Assembly: GCA_944321635.1 (NCBI GenBank)
Contig: CALULY010000001.1
Coordinates: forward strand, 119,885 to 183,884
Source of the DNA: an uncultured Bacteroidaceae bacterium
GTDB taxonomy: Bacteria; Bacteroidota; Bacteroidia; Bacteroidales; Bacteroidaceae
Length of the DNA stretch: 64,000 bases
Reading direction: 5' to 3'
A program made the position numbers and the translations under genes. Positions 7,758 through 18,404 of the stretch are shown piece by piece. How positions within the stretch are numbered: the stretch's first letter is position 1; each line of letters begins with the position of its first letter. Under the pieces are notes generated by a model that searched no databases, was not told the DNA's origin, and saw only the letters and a list, made by a program, of their open reading frames with translations.

Positions 7758-9869
7758 TTAGGACTGGAAGAAACGTTTGCGCCTTGTCCGTTGCTTGTCG
7801 TGCTTGGGTGTCGCGGTGTTGAGCTCGGGGTAACTGATGCGGGTGTGGTACATGATGCGCAACTTCTCCTTGAACACCGCTTTCACAATGTCGATGTCCT
7901 TGAATGTGATGGGGCATTGTTTGAAGAACCCGTCTTGCAGTTGCCCGTCCACGATTTTGTCAACGAGGTTGCTGATGCTTTGCTCCGTATATTCCTTAAG
8001 ACTCCTTGAAGCTGCCTCCACTGAGTCTGCCATCATCAGGACGGCTTCCTCTTTTGTCCCGGGGTTTGGTCCAGGATATGTGAAAGCCTCTTCGTTGACT
8101 GGCTCGCCTGGATGCTCGTTCTTGTAGGAGATGTAGAAGTACTTCGTCTTGCCCGTCCCGTGATGTGTCGAGATGAACCGTTTGACAGATTCGGGCAGAT
8201 TGTACTTGTCCGCCAGCTTGAGACCGTCATACACGTGGTTTATCACTATTTGCGCGCTTTGTTCGTATGGGAGCTGGAGGTGCGGGTTGACCCCGTTTTG
8301 GTTTTCGGTAAAGAATGCAGGGTTTTTCATCTTTCCGATGTCGTGGTAGAGTGCCCCCGTCCTGACGAGCTGGGCGTTGCCGCCTATCCTGAGGACTGCC
8401 GCCGCAGCGAGGTTGGACATCTGCATTGAGTGCTGGAACGTCCCTGGTGCTGTCTCCGACAATTCGCGCAGCAGCTTGTTGTTGGTGTTTGACAGCTCGA
8501 CAAGTGTGACGTTGGAGGTGAAACCAAAAATCTTTTCAAACATGAAGAGCAGTGGGTAGGCGAAAAGCAAGATGACACAATTGGCTGTGAAATAGATGAG
8601 GCGATGGTAGTTCACCCCGTCGAAGCTCCCTTCTGCAAGCGTCTCGATGCCGATGTAGGTTGCCACGTAGGCGACAAACACTATGAACGCCGTGCGGAAC
8701 AGTTGTGACCGCTGTGACAACTCACGCAACGAATAGACTCCAGCGAGTCCCGCAACGAATTGAAGGGCGATGAACAAGAACTGGTTGGGCATACTCAGTG
8801 AGCAGATGAGTACATTGACCAGATTTAATGTGACGGCTGTCCGAGAGTCGTAGAACACGCACACCATTATCGGTACGATGGCAAACGGGATGGCAAATCC
8901 GTACTCAGGAGAGTATTGCCCCGTCACAAAACACGTCAGGAGGTTTGACACCACCAACGCACCCCATAGCAGCAGGATTTTCCTGTTTTCCCTGAGATAC
9001 TCGGGACGGTAGATGACAAGGTAGGCGAAAAAGCACAGCACCACTACAAGCACATACAGCGTCTGTCCGAAAATCATAGTGTAGATAGGGCGGTTGGTGT
9101 CGTAACGTTTCAACGATTCCACTTCCAGAGACTTGAGGATGTTGTAGGTGGTCTCGTTGACTATCTCGCCACGGTCAATGATCTTCTGTCCCTTGAGCAT
9201 CTTTCCCACGGCAGGCGAGACTGTCGAGAGCAGTTCGTTGCGTTCCGCTGCCGACCGCACTGTGTCTGCCACAAGGTTGGGAGCGATGAAGTTGTTGATG
9301 TTGCACGCTCTCGCAACCTGCGCCGCGTGTCGGTTGCTTGGGTCGCTTGCTATGCGCGAGTAGGCACGTTTCTCTGTCAGCAGGTCATCAATGTCAATCT
9401 TCACGGCAGTGTTGCCGCGTACCACGTAGATTGACCGCACGCTGTCGCGGCGCAGTCTATCCAATTCTTCCGCAGACATTATGCCTTCACCATAGACCGA
9501 CCTCAGCCCGCTGGCGATGGCTTCCCTCGTACGTGGAGCAGCGGACAAAGGCGTGAGAGAAGTCTTGCACGAGTCATCAAATGCCCGTGCGAATCCATCG
9601 CCGACACTCGCGTCGATGACATAGTAGGGGCAGAACGCCCGTAGCACGCTGTCCTGCTCAGCTTTGAGCCGCTTGCTGCCTTTGTAGATTGGGAAGTCAA
9701 ACTCGGCTGTCAAAAGCCCGTATCTCCACGGGTTGCCCAGCGAGAACTCATAGTTGAACTTCTTTTCCCTAGGCAACATCCACACGATGAGACCGACGAC
9801 GACAATGAGCGTCATTGCCCGATATGCAAGTTTGAGTATGACTTTCTTTCTATTGCTCAAGTTGTTCAT
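7758..9869 (-). CDS. PgpH-type 7TM HD-domain phosphodiesterase
   Basis: This 703-aa integral membrane protein has an N-terminal helix followed by an extracytoplasmic 7TMR-HDED-like region (including KMLKGQKIIDRGEIV), about seven membrane helices in the middle, and a cytoplasmic HD domain at the C-terminus. The HD motif is LYHDIGKMKNP, with the HD pair near residues 509-510 and downstream His residues (NHVYDGL, STHHGT) completing the metal site. This architecture matches PgpH, a c-di-AMP phosphodiesterase in Listeria; Bacteroidota homologues are probably equivalent. The ATG at 9869 is preferred to a TTG at 9875. The gene appears monocistronic. Confidence 0.88.
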   Translation of the reverse strand: MNNLSNRKKVILKLAYRAMTLIVVVGLIVWMLPREKKFNYEFSLGNPWRYGLLTAEFDFPIYKGSKRLKAEQDSVLRAFCPYYVIDASVGDGFARAFDDSCKTSLTPLSAAPRTREAIASGLRSVYGEGIMSAEELDRLRRDSVRSIYVVRGNTAVKIDIDDLLTEKRAYSRIASDPSNRHAAQVARACNINNFIAPNLVADTVRSAAERNELLSTVSPAVGKMLKGQKIIDRGEIVNETTYNILKSLEVESLKRYDTNRPIYTMIFGQTLYVLVVVLCFFAYLVIYRPEYLRENRKILLLWGALVVSNLLTCFVTGQYSPEYGFAIPFAIVPIMVCVFYDSRTAVTLNLVNVLICSLSMPNQFLFIALQFVAGLAGVYSLRELSQRSQLFRTAFIVFVAYVATYIGIETLAEGSFDGVNYHRLIYFTANCVILLFAYPLLFMFEKIFGFTSNVTLVELSNTNNKLLRELSETAPGTFQHSMQMSNLAAAAVLRIGGNAQLVRTGALYHDIGKMKNPAFFTENQNGVNPHLQLPYEQSAQIVINHVYDGLKLADKYNLPESVKRFISTHHGTGKTKYFYISYKNEHPGEPVNEEAFTYPGPNPGTKEEAVLMMADSVEAASRSLKEYTEQSISNLVDKIVDGQLQDGFFKQCPITFKDIDIVKAVFKEKLRIMYHTRISYPELNTATPKHDKQRTRRKRFFQS

Positions 9870-10169
9870 ATACAATCACGTTTACGGGCGCAAATTACGA
9901 AAAATTATGTGAAAGCATTCTCGCCTCACGCGAAGTTTGCTGTCTGATGCTGCATAACCTATGTATTATAGTATGTCGTAGGCGCATCATAGTCTACTGT
10001 GCTACATATCCTGCGGAGCATTGGCATTGCGTAAGCAAAAGCTACCTTTCTTGATGCCATGACGTATGGGGTACTGTATCCCTTGGACGAATAAACACTG
10101 TCTAATAGGGAACGTATGTCATTGTTATAAAGGATTATTATGGCGTGCCTGGTGGCATTCGTGCCAGAT
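9870..10169. other. Intergenic, 300 bp, no gene recognised
   Basis: This stretch separates the HD phosphodiesterase start from the end of the nucleotidyltransferase-like gene. It has short frames on the minus strand with no recognisable similarity. No strong TAnnTTTG promoter, terminator or 22-bp-phased array is visible. Confidence 0.6.
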
Positions 10170-10760
10170 TCACGGCATCCACTCTGAGATTCCATCAGTG
10201 CGGTGCGTCTCGTGCCAGGCAAGCATCTCGGGGAGAGTCCGTACTCCGTAGACCATCACGGCGCGGCAATAGTCTATGCCCATGATGTGCATGGTCTCCG
10301 GGGTTTGGCATTTGAGGCGGATGATTGCTTCCCTGGTCTCGTCAGTCAGTGCGGCGCGGATGCGTTCGGCCACTTGCTCAAAGTGCCCCTCCCAACGGGA
10401 GCCATGACGGATGTGCATCATGTCGATTTGCCAGAGGCGTGACTCGTCGTCTTCGTACCAGAGATGCCACTCGATGCATTCGTCCTCAGCGGCAAGGAGA
10501 TTGTTGCATTCCGCTCTCTTGAAGCCTGGCGCGGCCGCTATCGCAGAGATTGCGCGGAAACTGTCCGCCACATCCACTGGTGATGAGTAGATGTGGAAGT
10601 CGATGTCAAGATGTTTGGCGAGCAGTCCAGTGGAAAGAGAACCTACAAGGTGTGCTTCTGCTCCTATGTTTTCCCATGCTTTAATGATGCCAAGGTTGGC
10701 AACTATCTGGTGTGCCTTGCGTTGGTTGCTCTCGGCGATGAGGGTGTAGTTGTCTTGCAT
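10170..10760 (-). CDS. Nucleotidyltransferase-like protein
   Basis: This 196-aa protein begins at the ATG at 10760 (MQDNYTLIAESNQRK). Around residues 39-58 it shows VGSLSTGLLAKHLDIDFHIY, that is a GS followed by DxD, the signature of the nucleotidyltransferase/poly(A) polymerase-beta fold. ECIEWHLWYED and WQIDMMHIRHGS could contribute the third acidic position. The role is unknown; the family includes aminoglycoside, tRNA and small-molecule nucleotidyltransferases. An in-frame extension upstream would run through the ATP synthase terminator and is rejected. Its promoter must lie in the 130 bp before atpG's end or inside atpG; none was identified. Confidence 0.6.
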   Translation of the reverse strand: MQDNYTLIAESNQRKAHQIVANLGIIKAWENIGAEAHLVGSLSTGLLAKHLDIDFHIYSSPVDVADSFRAISAIAAAPGFKRAECNNLLAAEDECIEWHLWYEDDESRLWQIDMMHIRHGSRWEGHFEQVAERIRAALTDETREAIIRLKCQTPETMHIMGIDYCRAVMVYGVRTLPEMLAWHETHRTDGISEWMP

Positions 10761-10791
10761 TGCTGGTGTCTTTTGTTCTTGAGTGAAAATA

Positions 10792-10825
10792 AATCCGGCG
10801 CAAACCGTAAGGCTTGCGCCGGATT
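10792..10825 (-). terminator. Rho-independent terminator of the ATP synthase operon
   Basis: A perfect 12-bp stem, AATCCGGCGCAA at 10792-10803 with TTGCGCCGGATT at 10814-10825, has a 10-nt loop. On the minus strand it is followed by ATTTTC. It lies 66 bp beyond the atpG stop and just before the nucleotidyltransferase-like gene. Confidence 0.85.
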
Positions 10826-10890
10826 GTCGGTTGGTTGCCCCTTTGTCCCTGCAAACGTGCGCTACTGTCACGGTTGATGCAGGATGCGGG

Positions 10891-11769
10891 TCAGTTCATT
10901 GTCGCCTGCGTGATGTCTGCCAGTTCGTCAGTGATGGCTTGTTGACGGCGTTTGTTGTAGGTTACAGAGAGCTCGTCAAGCAGTTCACTGGCATTGTCAC
11001 TCGCCGTCTGCATGGCAATCATCCTTGCCGCGTGCTCAGCTGTCGCGCTGTCGGTCAACGCCTCGTAGAAGAATATGCGCAATGCATACGGTATCAACGC
11101 TCGCAGCATCTCGGCAGCCCCGGGCTCGAATATGTAGTCTGCTGCTGTTTCTCCCTTGGTTGCTCCTTCGGCAAGGTCTGACACCGCAACCGGCATCAGA
11201 GTGTAGTGCTTTGGGGCTTGGTGTCCCATCGAGAAGAAATGGTTGTGTACCATCACAATCCTGTCTGTTTCACCTGATGCGTAGGAGGACATGAGCTGCT
11301 CGGCGCATTGTGCCGATTTGCCATAGTCCAATGCAGAGCCGAGACGCACGTAGTCGGTGCATGACGCATAGCCTGCTTTGCGCACTGCCGCCGCCATCTT
11401 CACGCCGATTGGCCAGACGGTTATCTGACTAAAGCCTTCAGCACGGAGAGACTCGATGGTTTGTTCAAGTTCGCGGATGGCGTTGTGATTGAACGCACCG
11501 CAGAGTGAACTGTCAGATGCTATTGCAACTACCGTAGCTGTACGGCGTTCTTTGTGGTCGGCGGTGAGGGGTGATGCGACTGCCAACTCTGGGTCAGAGC
11601 AGGCAGCAGAGGCTATCTGCGAGAGCACTGCCTTGTAGGAGGCGAGTGCTGTCGCCGTTGCTTGTACGCGGTGGAGCTTGGCCGAAGCAATCATCTTCAT
11701 CGCCGAAGTGATTTTCAACGTCCCTTCGACCGACTGGATACGTGTCTTTATCTCTTTTAGCGATGGCAT
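10891..11769 (-). CDS. atpG: F1 ATP synthase gamma subunit
   Basis: This is the central stalk of F1, rotating inside the alpha3beta3 ring. The 292-aa protein shows the family's N-terminal coiled coil (LKEIKTRIQSVEGTLKITSAMKM) and the C-terminal helix with ARMIAMQTASDNASELLDEL and NKRRQQAITDELADI. It is the last gene of the operon, 5 bp after atpA, with the operon terminator 66 bp further on. Confidence 0.97.
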   Translation of the reverse strand: MPSLKEIKTRIQSVEGTLKITSAMKMIASAKLHRVQATATALASYKAVLSQIASAACSDPELAVASPLTADHKERRTATVVAIASDSSLCGAFNHNAIRELEQTIESLRAEGFSQITVWPIGVKMAAAVRKAGYASCTDYVRLGSALDYGKSAQCAEQLMSSYASGETDRIVMVHNHFFSMGHQAPKHYTLMPVAVSDLAEGATKGETAADYIFEPGAAEMLRALIPYALRIFFYEALTDSATAEHAARMIAMQTASDNASELLDELSVTYNKRRQQAITDELADITQATMN

Positions 11770-11774
11770 GGCAT

Positions 11775-13361
11775 TCAGGCTTTGGCTGTTAATGTCATCG
11801 TCACACGTGTGGCAGCGTCCTCGATTGCCTTGGTCACATTGTCGTCAAGTACGCCGGCACGGAGCTTGTCAAACACTCCTGTTGGTTCGAGTTGGCGGAA
11901 CAGCCCTTGCTCAAAGTCGTTGACTTGGCTTATTGCCACGTCGCGTAGCAGTCCGTGTGTACCGCAGTAGAGGATGGCAATCTGCTTTTCCACAGGCATT
12001 GGTGAGTACTGTGGCTGGACAAGCAAGCGTGTGTTTTTTCTTCCCTGGTCGAGCACGGCCGCCGTAACAGGATCCATGTCACTGCTGAAGCGTGAGAATG
12101 ATTCAAGTTCGCGGTATTGTGCTTGGTTTATCTTCAACGTTCCTGCCACTTTCTTCATGGCTTTTATCTGTGCGCTGCCACCCACACGTGAGACTGATAT
12201 TCCCACGTCGATAGCTGGGCGGTTGCCTTGGTTGAAGAGGTTGGTGTCAAGGAAGATCTGCCCATCGGTGATTGAAATCACATTTGTGGGAATGTAGGCT
12301 GACACGTCACCCGCTTGTGTCTCGATGATTGGCAGAGCTGTCAGTGAGCCACCGCCGCAGACCTTGCCTCGCAGTGACTCGGGCAGGTCATTCATCTGCT
12401 TTGCAACTTCATCTTGCGCTATGATTTTCGCTGCCCTCTCAAGCAGCCTGGAGTGCAGGTAGAAGATGTCGCCAGGATATGCTTCGCGGCCTGATGGGCG
12501 GCGGAGAATCAATGACACCTCACGATATGCCACAGCTTGTTTGGAGAGGTCGTCATAGACCACCAAGGCGTGACGTCCTGTGTCGCGGAAGTATTCGCCG
12601 ATGGCAGCCCCTGCGAAAGGTGCAAAGTATTGCAATGCCGCAGGGTCGGCTGCTGTTGCCGCCACCACGACTGTGTAGTCCATTGCCCCGTGTTGGCGCA
12701 ATGTCTCGACAAGTGATACGACGGTTGATGCTTTTTGACCGACTGCCACGTATATGCAGTAGATTGGGTCGCCAGCCTCGTAGCGGCTGCGTTGGTTGAT
12801 GATCGTGTCTATGGCGATTGCCGTCTTGCCTGTCTGGCGGTCGCCAATGATGAGCTCGCGCTGGCCACGGCCGATAGGGATCATGGAGTCGATAGCCTTG
12901 ATGCCTGTCTGCAATGGTTGGTTGACTGGCTGGCGGAAAATGACACCAGGCGCTTTGCGCTCCAATGGCATCTCCGTCATCTCTCCCTCGATAGCTCCCT
13001 TGCCGTCGATGGGATCACCCAATGGTGTTATCACACGGCCCATCAGTGCCTCGCTTACATTTATTGAGGCAGTGCGTTTGGTGCGATGCACGAGGTCGCC
13101 CTCCTCGATCTGATCCGTAGGACCGAGCAGGACTGCACCAACGTGGTCTTCCTCCAAGTTCATTACTACGGCCCTCATGCCGTTGTCGAACTCGAGAAGT
13201 TCGTTTGCCTCGGCATTTCCCAGACCGTAGATGCGCACCACGCCGTCATTGACTTGCAAGACAGTTCCTACTTCCGAGTACTTGGCAGACAAGTCTACGT
13301 TTTGCAGCTCGGACAGCAGTATTTGTGAAGTCTCTGATGGTTTTAGTTGTTCTTTATTCAT
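11775..13361 (-). CDS. atpA: F1 ATP synthase alpha subunit
   Basis: This is the non-catalytic nucleotide-binding subunit, 528 aa. The P-loop GDRQTGKT is at about 173-180, and [10 protein letters not shown] contains the arginine finger that reaches into the catalytic beta site. The N-terminal beta-barrel ([18 protein letters not shown]) is intact. Eight bp separate it from atpH and 5 bp from atpG. The sequence shows no frameshift. Confidence 0.98.
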   Translation of the reverse strand: MNKEQLKPSETSQILLSELQNVDLSAKYSEVGTVLQVNDGVVRIYGLGNAEANELLEFDNGMRAVVMNLEEDHVGAVLLGPTDQIEEGDLVHRTKRTASINVSEALMGRVITPLGDPIDGKGAIEGEMTEMPLERKAPGVIFRQPVNQPLQTGIKAIDSMIPIGRGQRELIIGDRQTGKTAIAIDTIINQRSRYEAGDPIYCIYVAVGQKASTVVSLVETLRQHGAMDYTVVVAATAADPAALQYFAPFAGAAIGEYFRDTGRHALVVYDDLSKQAVAYREVSLILRRPSGREAYPGDIFYLHSRLLERAAKIIAQDEVAKQMNDLPESLRGKVCGGGSLTALPIIETQAGDVSAYIPTNVISITDGQIFLDTNLFNQGNRPAIDVGISVSRVGGSAQIKAMKKVAGTLKINQAQYRELESFSRFSSDMDPVTAAVLDQGRKNTRLLVQPQYSPMPVEKQIAILYCGTHGLLRDVAISQVNDFEQGLFRQLEPTGVFDKLRAGVLDDNVTKAIEDAATRVTMTLTAKA

Positions 13362-13369
13362 AAGTTAAC

Positions 13370-13924
13370 CTAAACGATTCTGTTTGTAGATTGGCTGAAC
13401 GTCCGTTTCAAGCGGGCTATTTGTGTCGAAATGCTTGCGTCAATCATGACATCGCCTATGCGGAAAATGAAGCCGCCAATCAATTCGGGACGTACTTCCT
13501 TGCGTATGCGCACTTCGTTGTCATTGTCTTTTTGCGCGAATGCCGCCACTCGTCTGACGAATGTTTCCTCGACAGGTGTGGCAGTAGTAAGGACGGCCTC
13601 GCAGATGTTGTGCCGTTCCTTGTACAATGACTGGAACGAAGAGAGCATGAACTCAAGGTACGTCTCCCTGTGATGGCGGATCACGAGTTGTATGAAATCG
13701 TCAAGCGCACTGCACATCGGTTGCTTGAATGCCTGTTTAAGCATTGCCGACTTTGCATCGCCACGCAAGATAGGGGAGGAGAGTGCTTGGCGTAGCCGTT
13801 TGTCGCTTTTCATCAAGTCAAGCAATTTTCCAGCTTCGTCAAATGTGCGGTTCTCCTCGTCGCGTTGCACTGCGCAGTCGGCCAAGGCTGTTGCATAACG
13901 GCGTGCTATGACTCCTAAGTACAT
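13370..13924 (-). CDS. atpH: F1 ATP synthase delta subunit
   Basis: The delta subunit (OSCP in mitochondria) links the top of F1 to the b stator. At 184 aa it has the family length. It starts with GVIARRYATALADCA and ends with PELIGGFIFRIGDVMIDAS followed by ISTQIARLKR, both typical. It lies between atpF (3 bp) and atpA (8 bp). Confidence 0.95.
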   Translation of the reverse strand: MYLGVIARRYATALADCAVQRDEENRTFDEAGKLLDLMKSDKRLRQALSSPILRGDAKSAMLKQAFKQPMCSALDDFIQLVIRHHRETYLEFMLSSFQSLYKERHNICEAVLTTATPVEETFVRRVAAFAQKDNDNEVRIRKEVRPELIGGFIFRIGDVMIDASISTQIARLKRTFSQSTNRIV

Positions 13925-13927
13925 TGC

Positions 13928-14434
13928 TTACTTCTTGTTTGTTTGGTTCTGCAACTCATCTATGAGCCTTCCGTCAAGCAATGTCTGCGCGGCAGAGTCT
14001 GGCAACTGGGCGCGGAGCATCTTCTCCGAGACAGCTATTGCCAGCAAAGCCACCTGCTGACGTGCATCGCGCAGGATTGCTTGCCGTTCAGCTTCCGCAC
14101 GGTTACGGGCTTCAGTCATGAGACGCTCTCCCTCGACATCGGCTGCCTTGCGTGCGGCTTGCAGCAGTTGCTCGCGGGTCTCGGCGACCTCTTTAAGCAT
14201 TTGCGCACGTTGCTGCTCGGCTTCCGTTAGGAGTTGACGCACTTTTTCCCCAGTTTCAGCGACCTGCTTTTCTGCCGCGTGGGCGGCATCAAGCGACGAG
14301 TCGATGAACTTCTTGCGGGATTCGATGGCGCGGAGTATCACGGGGAAGCCAAATTTTGCTACCACGATGAATACAACGCCAAATGCGATGACCATCCAAA
14401 TCAGAAGCCCTGTTTCTGGTTGTAAAAGTCCCAT
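13928..14434 (-). CDS. atpF: Fo ATP synthase b subunit
   Basis: The peripheral stator subunit is 168 aa. It has one N-terminal membrane helix (about residues 8-28, LLIWMVIAFGVVFIVVAKFG) followed by a long charged coiled coil rich in Ala, Glu, Gln and Arg. This single-helix-plus-coil pattern is diagnostic. It is 21 bp downstream of atpE. Confidence 0.95.
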   Translation of the reverse strand: MGLLQPETGLLIWMVIAFGVVFIVVAKFGFPVILRAIESRKKFIDSSLDAAHAAEKQVAETGEKVRQLLTEAEQQRAQMLKEVAETREQLLQAARKAADVEGERLMTEARNRAEAERQAILRDARQQVALLAIAVSEKMLRAQLPDSAAQTLLDGRLIDELQNQTNKK

Positions 14435-14455
14435 GTCCCGATTACTTTGATTCTA

Positions 14456-14701
<246 letters not shown>

Positions 14702-14722
14702 TTAAATTTCGAGTTTATTGTT

Positions 14723-15778
14723 TTATTCTTGTTCTGTTTCTTGTTTACCTTCTTGTGCCAGTCCGATGAACACTGCCGATAACATCGTGAATACGTATGC
14801 TTGCAAGAATGCCACCAACAGCTCAAGGCAGTTCATGAATATCGAGAAAGCCACGGACACCACAGTCATTGACCCGTTGATTACCGGTCCGAGGCTCGCC
14901 GTCACGAATATGACACAAGTGAGGCTCAGGATCACTGCGTGTCCTGCCATCATGTTGGCGAATAGACGAATCATCAACGCAAACGGCTTGGTGAAGATGC
15001 CCACAAGCTCAATCACTGGAATGATAGGAACTGGCGCTTTCAACAATATCGGAAGTTCCGGCCAGAAGATGTCTTTCCAGTAGTGTTTACTGCCAAATAG
15101 ATTGACCATCAAAAACGTTGCCAATGCCAAAACGAACGTGACCGCTATGTTGCCAGACACGTTGGCACCGCCAGGGAAAAATGGTATGAGCCCCATCAGG
15201 TTGTTGAGCAGTATGAAAAAGAATACTGTCAGCAGGTAGGGCGCAAACCGTCTGTAATTCGGTCCGGCGCATGGCTTTATCAAGTCGTCAAGCAGGTAAT
15301 CGACAACCATTTCAATCAATCCTGCCAGCCCTCGCGGTGCTTCAGCATCAACCTTGCGGCGGCGGTAGGCGCGTGCGGCTCCCATGACCAAGGCTATTAC
15401 GATGATGCTGTTGATGAGCAATGCTGCAACTGTCTTTGTTATTGATATGTCAAATGGTCTTGTCTCGCTGCCGTCAGCTTGGATTTCGACCACTTTGCCA
15501 GCATATTCCCCGTCTTCAGCCAGTCTGAAGCCTTCAAACTCAGTTCCTCCGTGCAACCGCGATGATGAGAAGCAGTGCCAGCCGCTTGTCTTGCTGTGTA
15601 CGATGACGGGCAGTGGTATGCTGATGTGATGGTCTCCGACGGTGGTGATGTGCCATTCGTAGCTATCTCCGAGGTGTTCGAGCACAATCTCCTTGGTGTC
15701 GATTTCACCGCCTTCACTTCCGGCGGCGAAAATCGGCAGGCATACGACCAGCAGCAGAAGTGTTATCAGTCGTTTCAT
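14723..15778 (-). CDS. atpB: Fo ATP synthase a subunit with N-terminal extension
   Basis: This 351-aa subunit forms the proton half-channels against the c ring. It begins with a signal peptide-like segment (residues 1-19) and an extracytoplasmic region of roughly 90 residues, an extension seen in Bacteroidota a subunits. The membrane core carries the essential Arg (ALMIRLFANMMAGH, Arg271) and LLNNLMGLIPFFPG. The start overlaps the atpC stop by 4 bp, so no additional small gene lies between epsilon and a. Confidence 0.95.
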   Translation of the reverse strand: MKRLITLLLLVVCLPIFAAGSEGGEIDTKEIVLEHLGDSYEWHITTVGDHHISIPLPVIVHSKTSGWHCFSSSRLHGGTEFEGFRLAEDGEYAGKVVEIQADGSETRPFDISITKTVAALLINSIIVIALVMGAARAYRRRKVDAEAPRGLAGLIEMVVDYLLDDLIKPCAGPNYRRFAPYLLTVFFFILLNNLMGLIPFFPGGANVSGNIAVTFVLALATFLMVNLFGSKHYWKDIFWPELPILLKAPVPIIPVIELVGIFTKPFALMIRLFANMMAGHAVILSLTCVIFVTASLGPVINGSMTVVSVAFSIFMNCLELLVAFLQAYVFTMLSAVFIGLAQEGKQETEQE

Positions 15779-16026
15779 CGTTCACTTCCCTCCATTTCCA
15801 CACACACTTCAACATTGTCGTGCAGCACACGGGCAAATCCGCTGCGGATGTCCAGCCGTTCCTCCTTGCCTTGTGCCGAGTATATGATTTCCCCAGCGGT
15901 GAGCTGGGCGATGATCGGGGCGTGGCTGTGCAAGACAGTGAACGAGCCTTCGACCGAAGGCAGTGTCACGCTATCGACCTCGGTGCGGCAGGCTGTCTCT
16001 GACGGTGTGACTATTGTTAGAAGCAT
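15775..16026 (-). CDS. atpC: F1 ATP synthase epsilon subunit, short form
   Basis: This 83-aa subunit consists only of the N-terminal beta-sandwich (TIVTPSETACRTEVDSVTLP, EGSFTVLHSHAPIIAQLTAG). The C-terminal helical hairpin that inhibits ATP hydrolysis in E. coli and Bacillus (total about 135 aa) is absent. Short epsilon subunits are common in Bacteroidota. It overlaps atpB by 4 bp and follows atpD by 38 bp. Confidence 0.93.
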   Translation of the reverse strand: MLLTIVTPSETACRTEVDSVTLPSVEGSFTVLHSHAPIIAQLTAGEIIYSAQGKEERLDIRSGFARVLHDNVEVCVEMEGSER

Positions 16027-16064
16027 GATTGTTGTCTGAATGATGTTCTATGATAATGTTTCCT

Positions 16065-17585
<1,521 letters not shown>

Positions 17586-17624
17586 TTATTATGTATTTTT
17601 TCTCTCAATTCCTTAAAACCGTCA

Positions 17625-17632
17625 CAAAGTTA
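17625..17632 (-). promoter_or_regulatory. Candidate promoter of the ATP synthase operon
   Basis: On the minus strand TAACTTTG matches TAnnTTTG, 45 bp before the atpD ATG. No exact TTTG was found at the standard upstream distance, so the call rests on the -7 element and position. Confidence 0.5.
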
Positions 17633-17997
17633 CGAATCGTGCATTGCCGTTGATATTAAAAAAGCATAAGAACTCATGCCTCCGTGTTAATTGTCTTGCC
17701 CGGATGTCCTGAAGGTCGGAAATCATGTCCTGGAAGTAATGTCTTGCGACGTGCTGGCGCAGCCCCCTACCGTGCCTTTTGTCCCGGATGCCTGCCGTGC
17801 GGGCTCGGTGCGCCGTGCTTCCCATGCTTTTTTAAGGTTTCAACAAGTCAGCAGTGCCATCGTGCACATTTCACAATGATTAACATTGCGGTTGACAAAG
17901 GTAGTGAAATAATCTTTTGAAATGCAACAAAACGTGGCATGATATTTATTATTGTGAAAGGCTGCCCGTCTCCTTTCCCTACGCGTGGCAACCGCAG
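17633..17997. other. Intergenic, no gene recognised
   Basis: This stretch between the atpD promoter and the dispersed element holds no recognisable gene. A short imperfect repetition (ATGTCCTG at 17704 and at 17725) is present, and a CATGTCCTGGAA string here also occurs near 48113, next to another array. The similarity is too short to call a repeat. Confidence 0.5.
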
Positions 17998-18270
17998 TCT
18001 TGAGATGACATTTTCCTCTCGTCTGACAAAAACCGGCAAAAGGTCTGGCGCAAACTTCCACAAGGTAGGACATAAACTTCCATTGGGTCTGACATAAAGT
18101 AAAAACAAAAGTTCTGTTTATATATTCAGAACTTTCGTTTATATAAACAGAACTTTTGAATATATAAACAAAACTTTTGAATGAACTTTATGTCCTGCTT
18201 GATTGCAGTTTTGGCCTGACATTGTTGAGGTTTTGGCCTGGCATCAGTGAAGTTCCAGTCCGGCGTGGCG
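17998..18270. repeat. Dispersed 273-bp 22-bp-phased element, copy A
   Basis: Five 22-bp units run from 17998 to 18107 (for example GGTAGGACATAAACTTCC at 18064). A 75-bp AT-rich core follows at 18108-18182 with 21-bp periodicity (GTTTATATAAAC, AATATATAAAC, AGAACTTTTG). Four units then run inverted from 18183 to 18270 (GAACTTTATGTCCTGC at 18183, ending in GTCCGGCGTGGCG). GGACATAAA on the left matches TTTATGTCC on the right. It lies in the divergent gap between atpD and a TPR gene. Four other copies are in this window. Confidence 0.9.
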
Positions 18271-18404
18271 CGGTCTTGTGCCAGCGGCAACAGGATTCAG
18301 GTCAGCCTGCATCGGCTGCAAGACGGCACGCGGGGTGATTTTGGGTGCTATGCCGTTGGTGTTTGTCGCCGTGTTGTTAATTTTGCCGGCAAACCATATT
18401 GATT

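Noticed and set aside
9959..10222. A minus-strand frame of about 87 codons overlapping the nucleotidyltransferase-like gene
   Set aside because: Low-complexity C-terminus, overlap with a better gene, and no promoter or ribosome site.
17691..17746. Possible fourth array near ATGTCCTG words in the atpD upstream gap
   Set aside because: Spacings are 13, 21 and 14 bp; no constant phase and only two good copies.
17998..18270. Calling the 273-bp elements an insertion sequence
   Set aside because: No transposase gene, no target duplication recognised, and no terminal repeat of normal IS type; kept as a dispersed repeat only.
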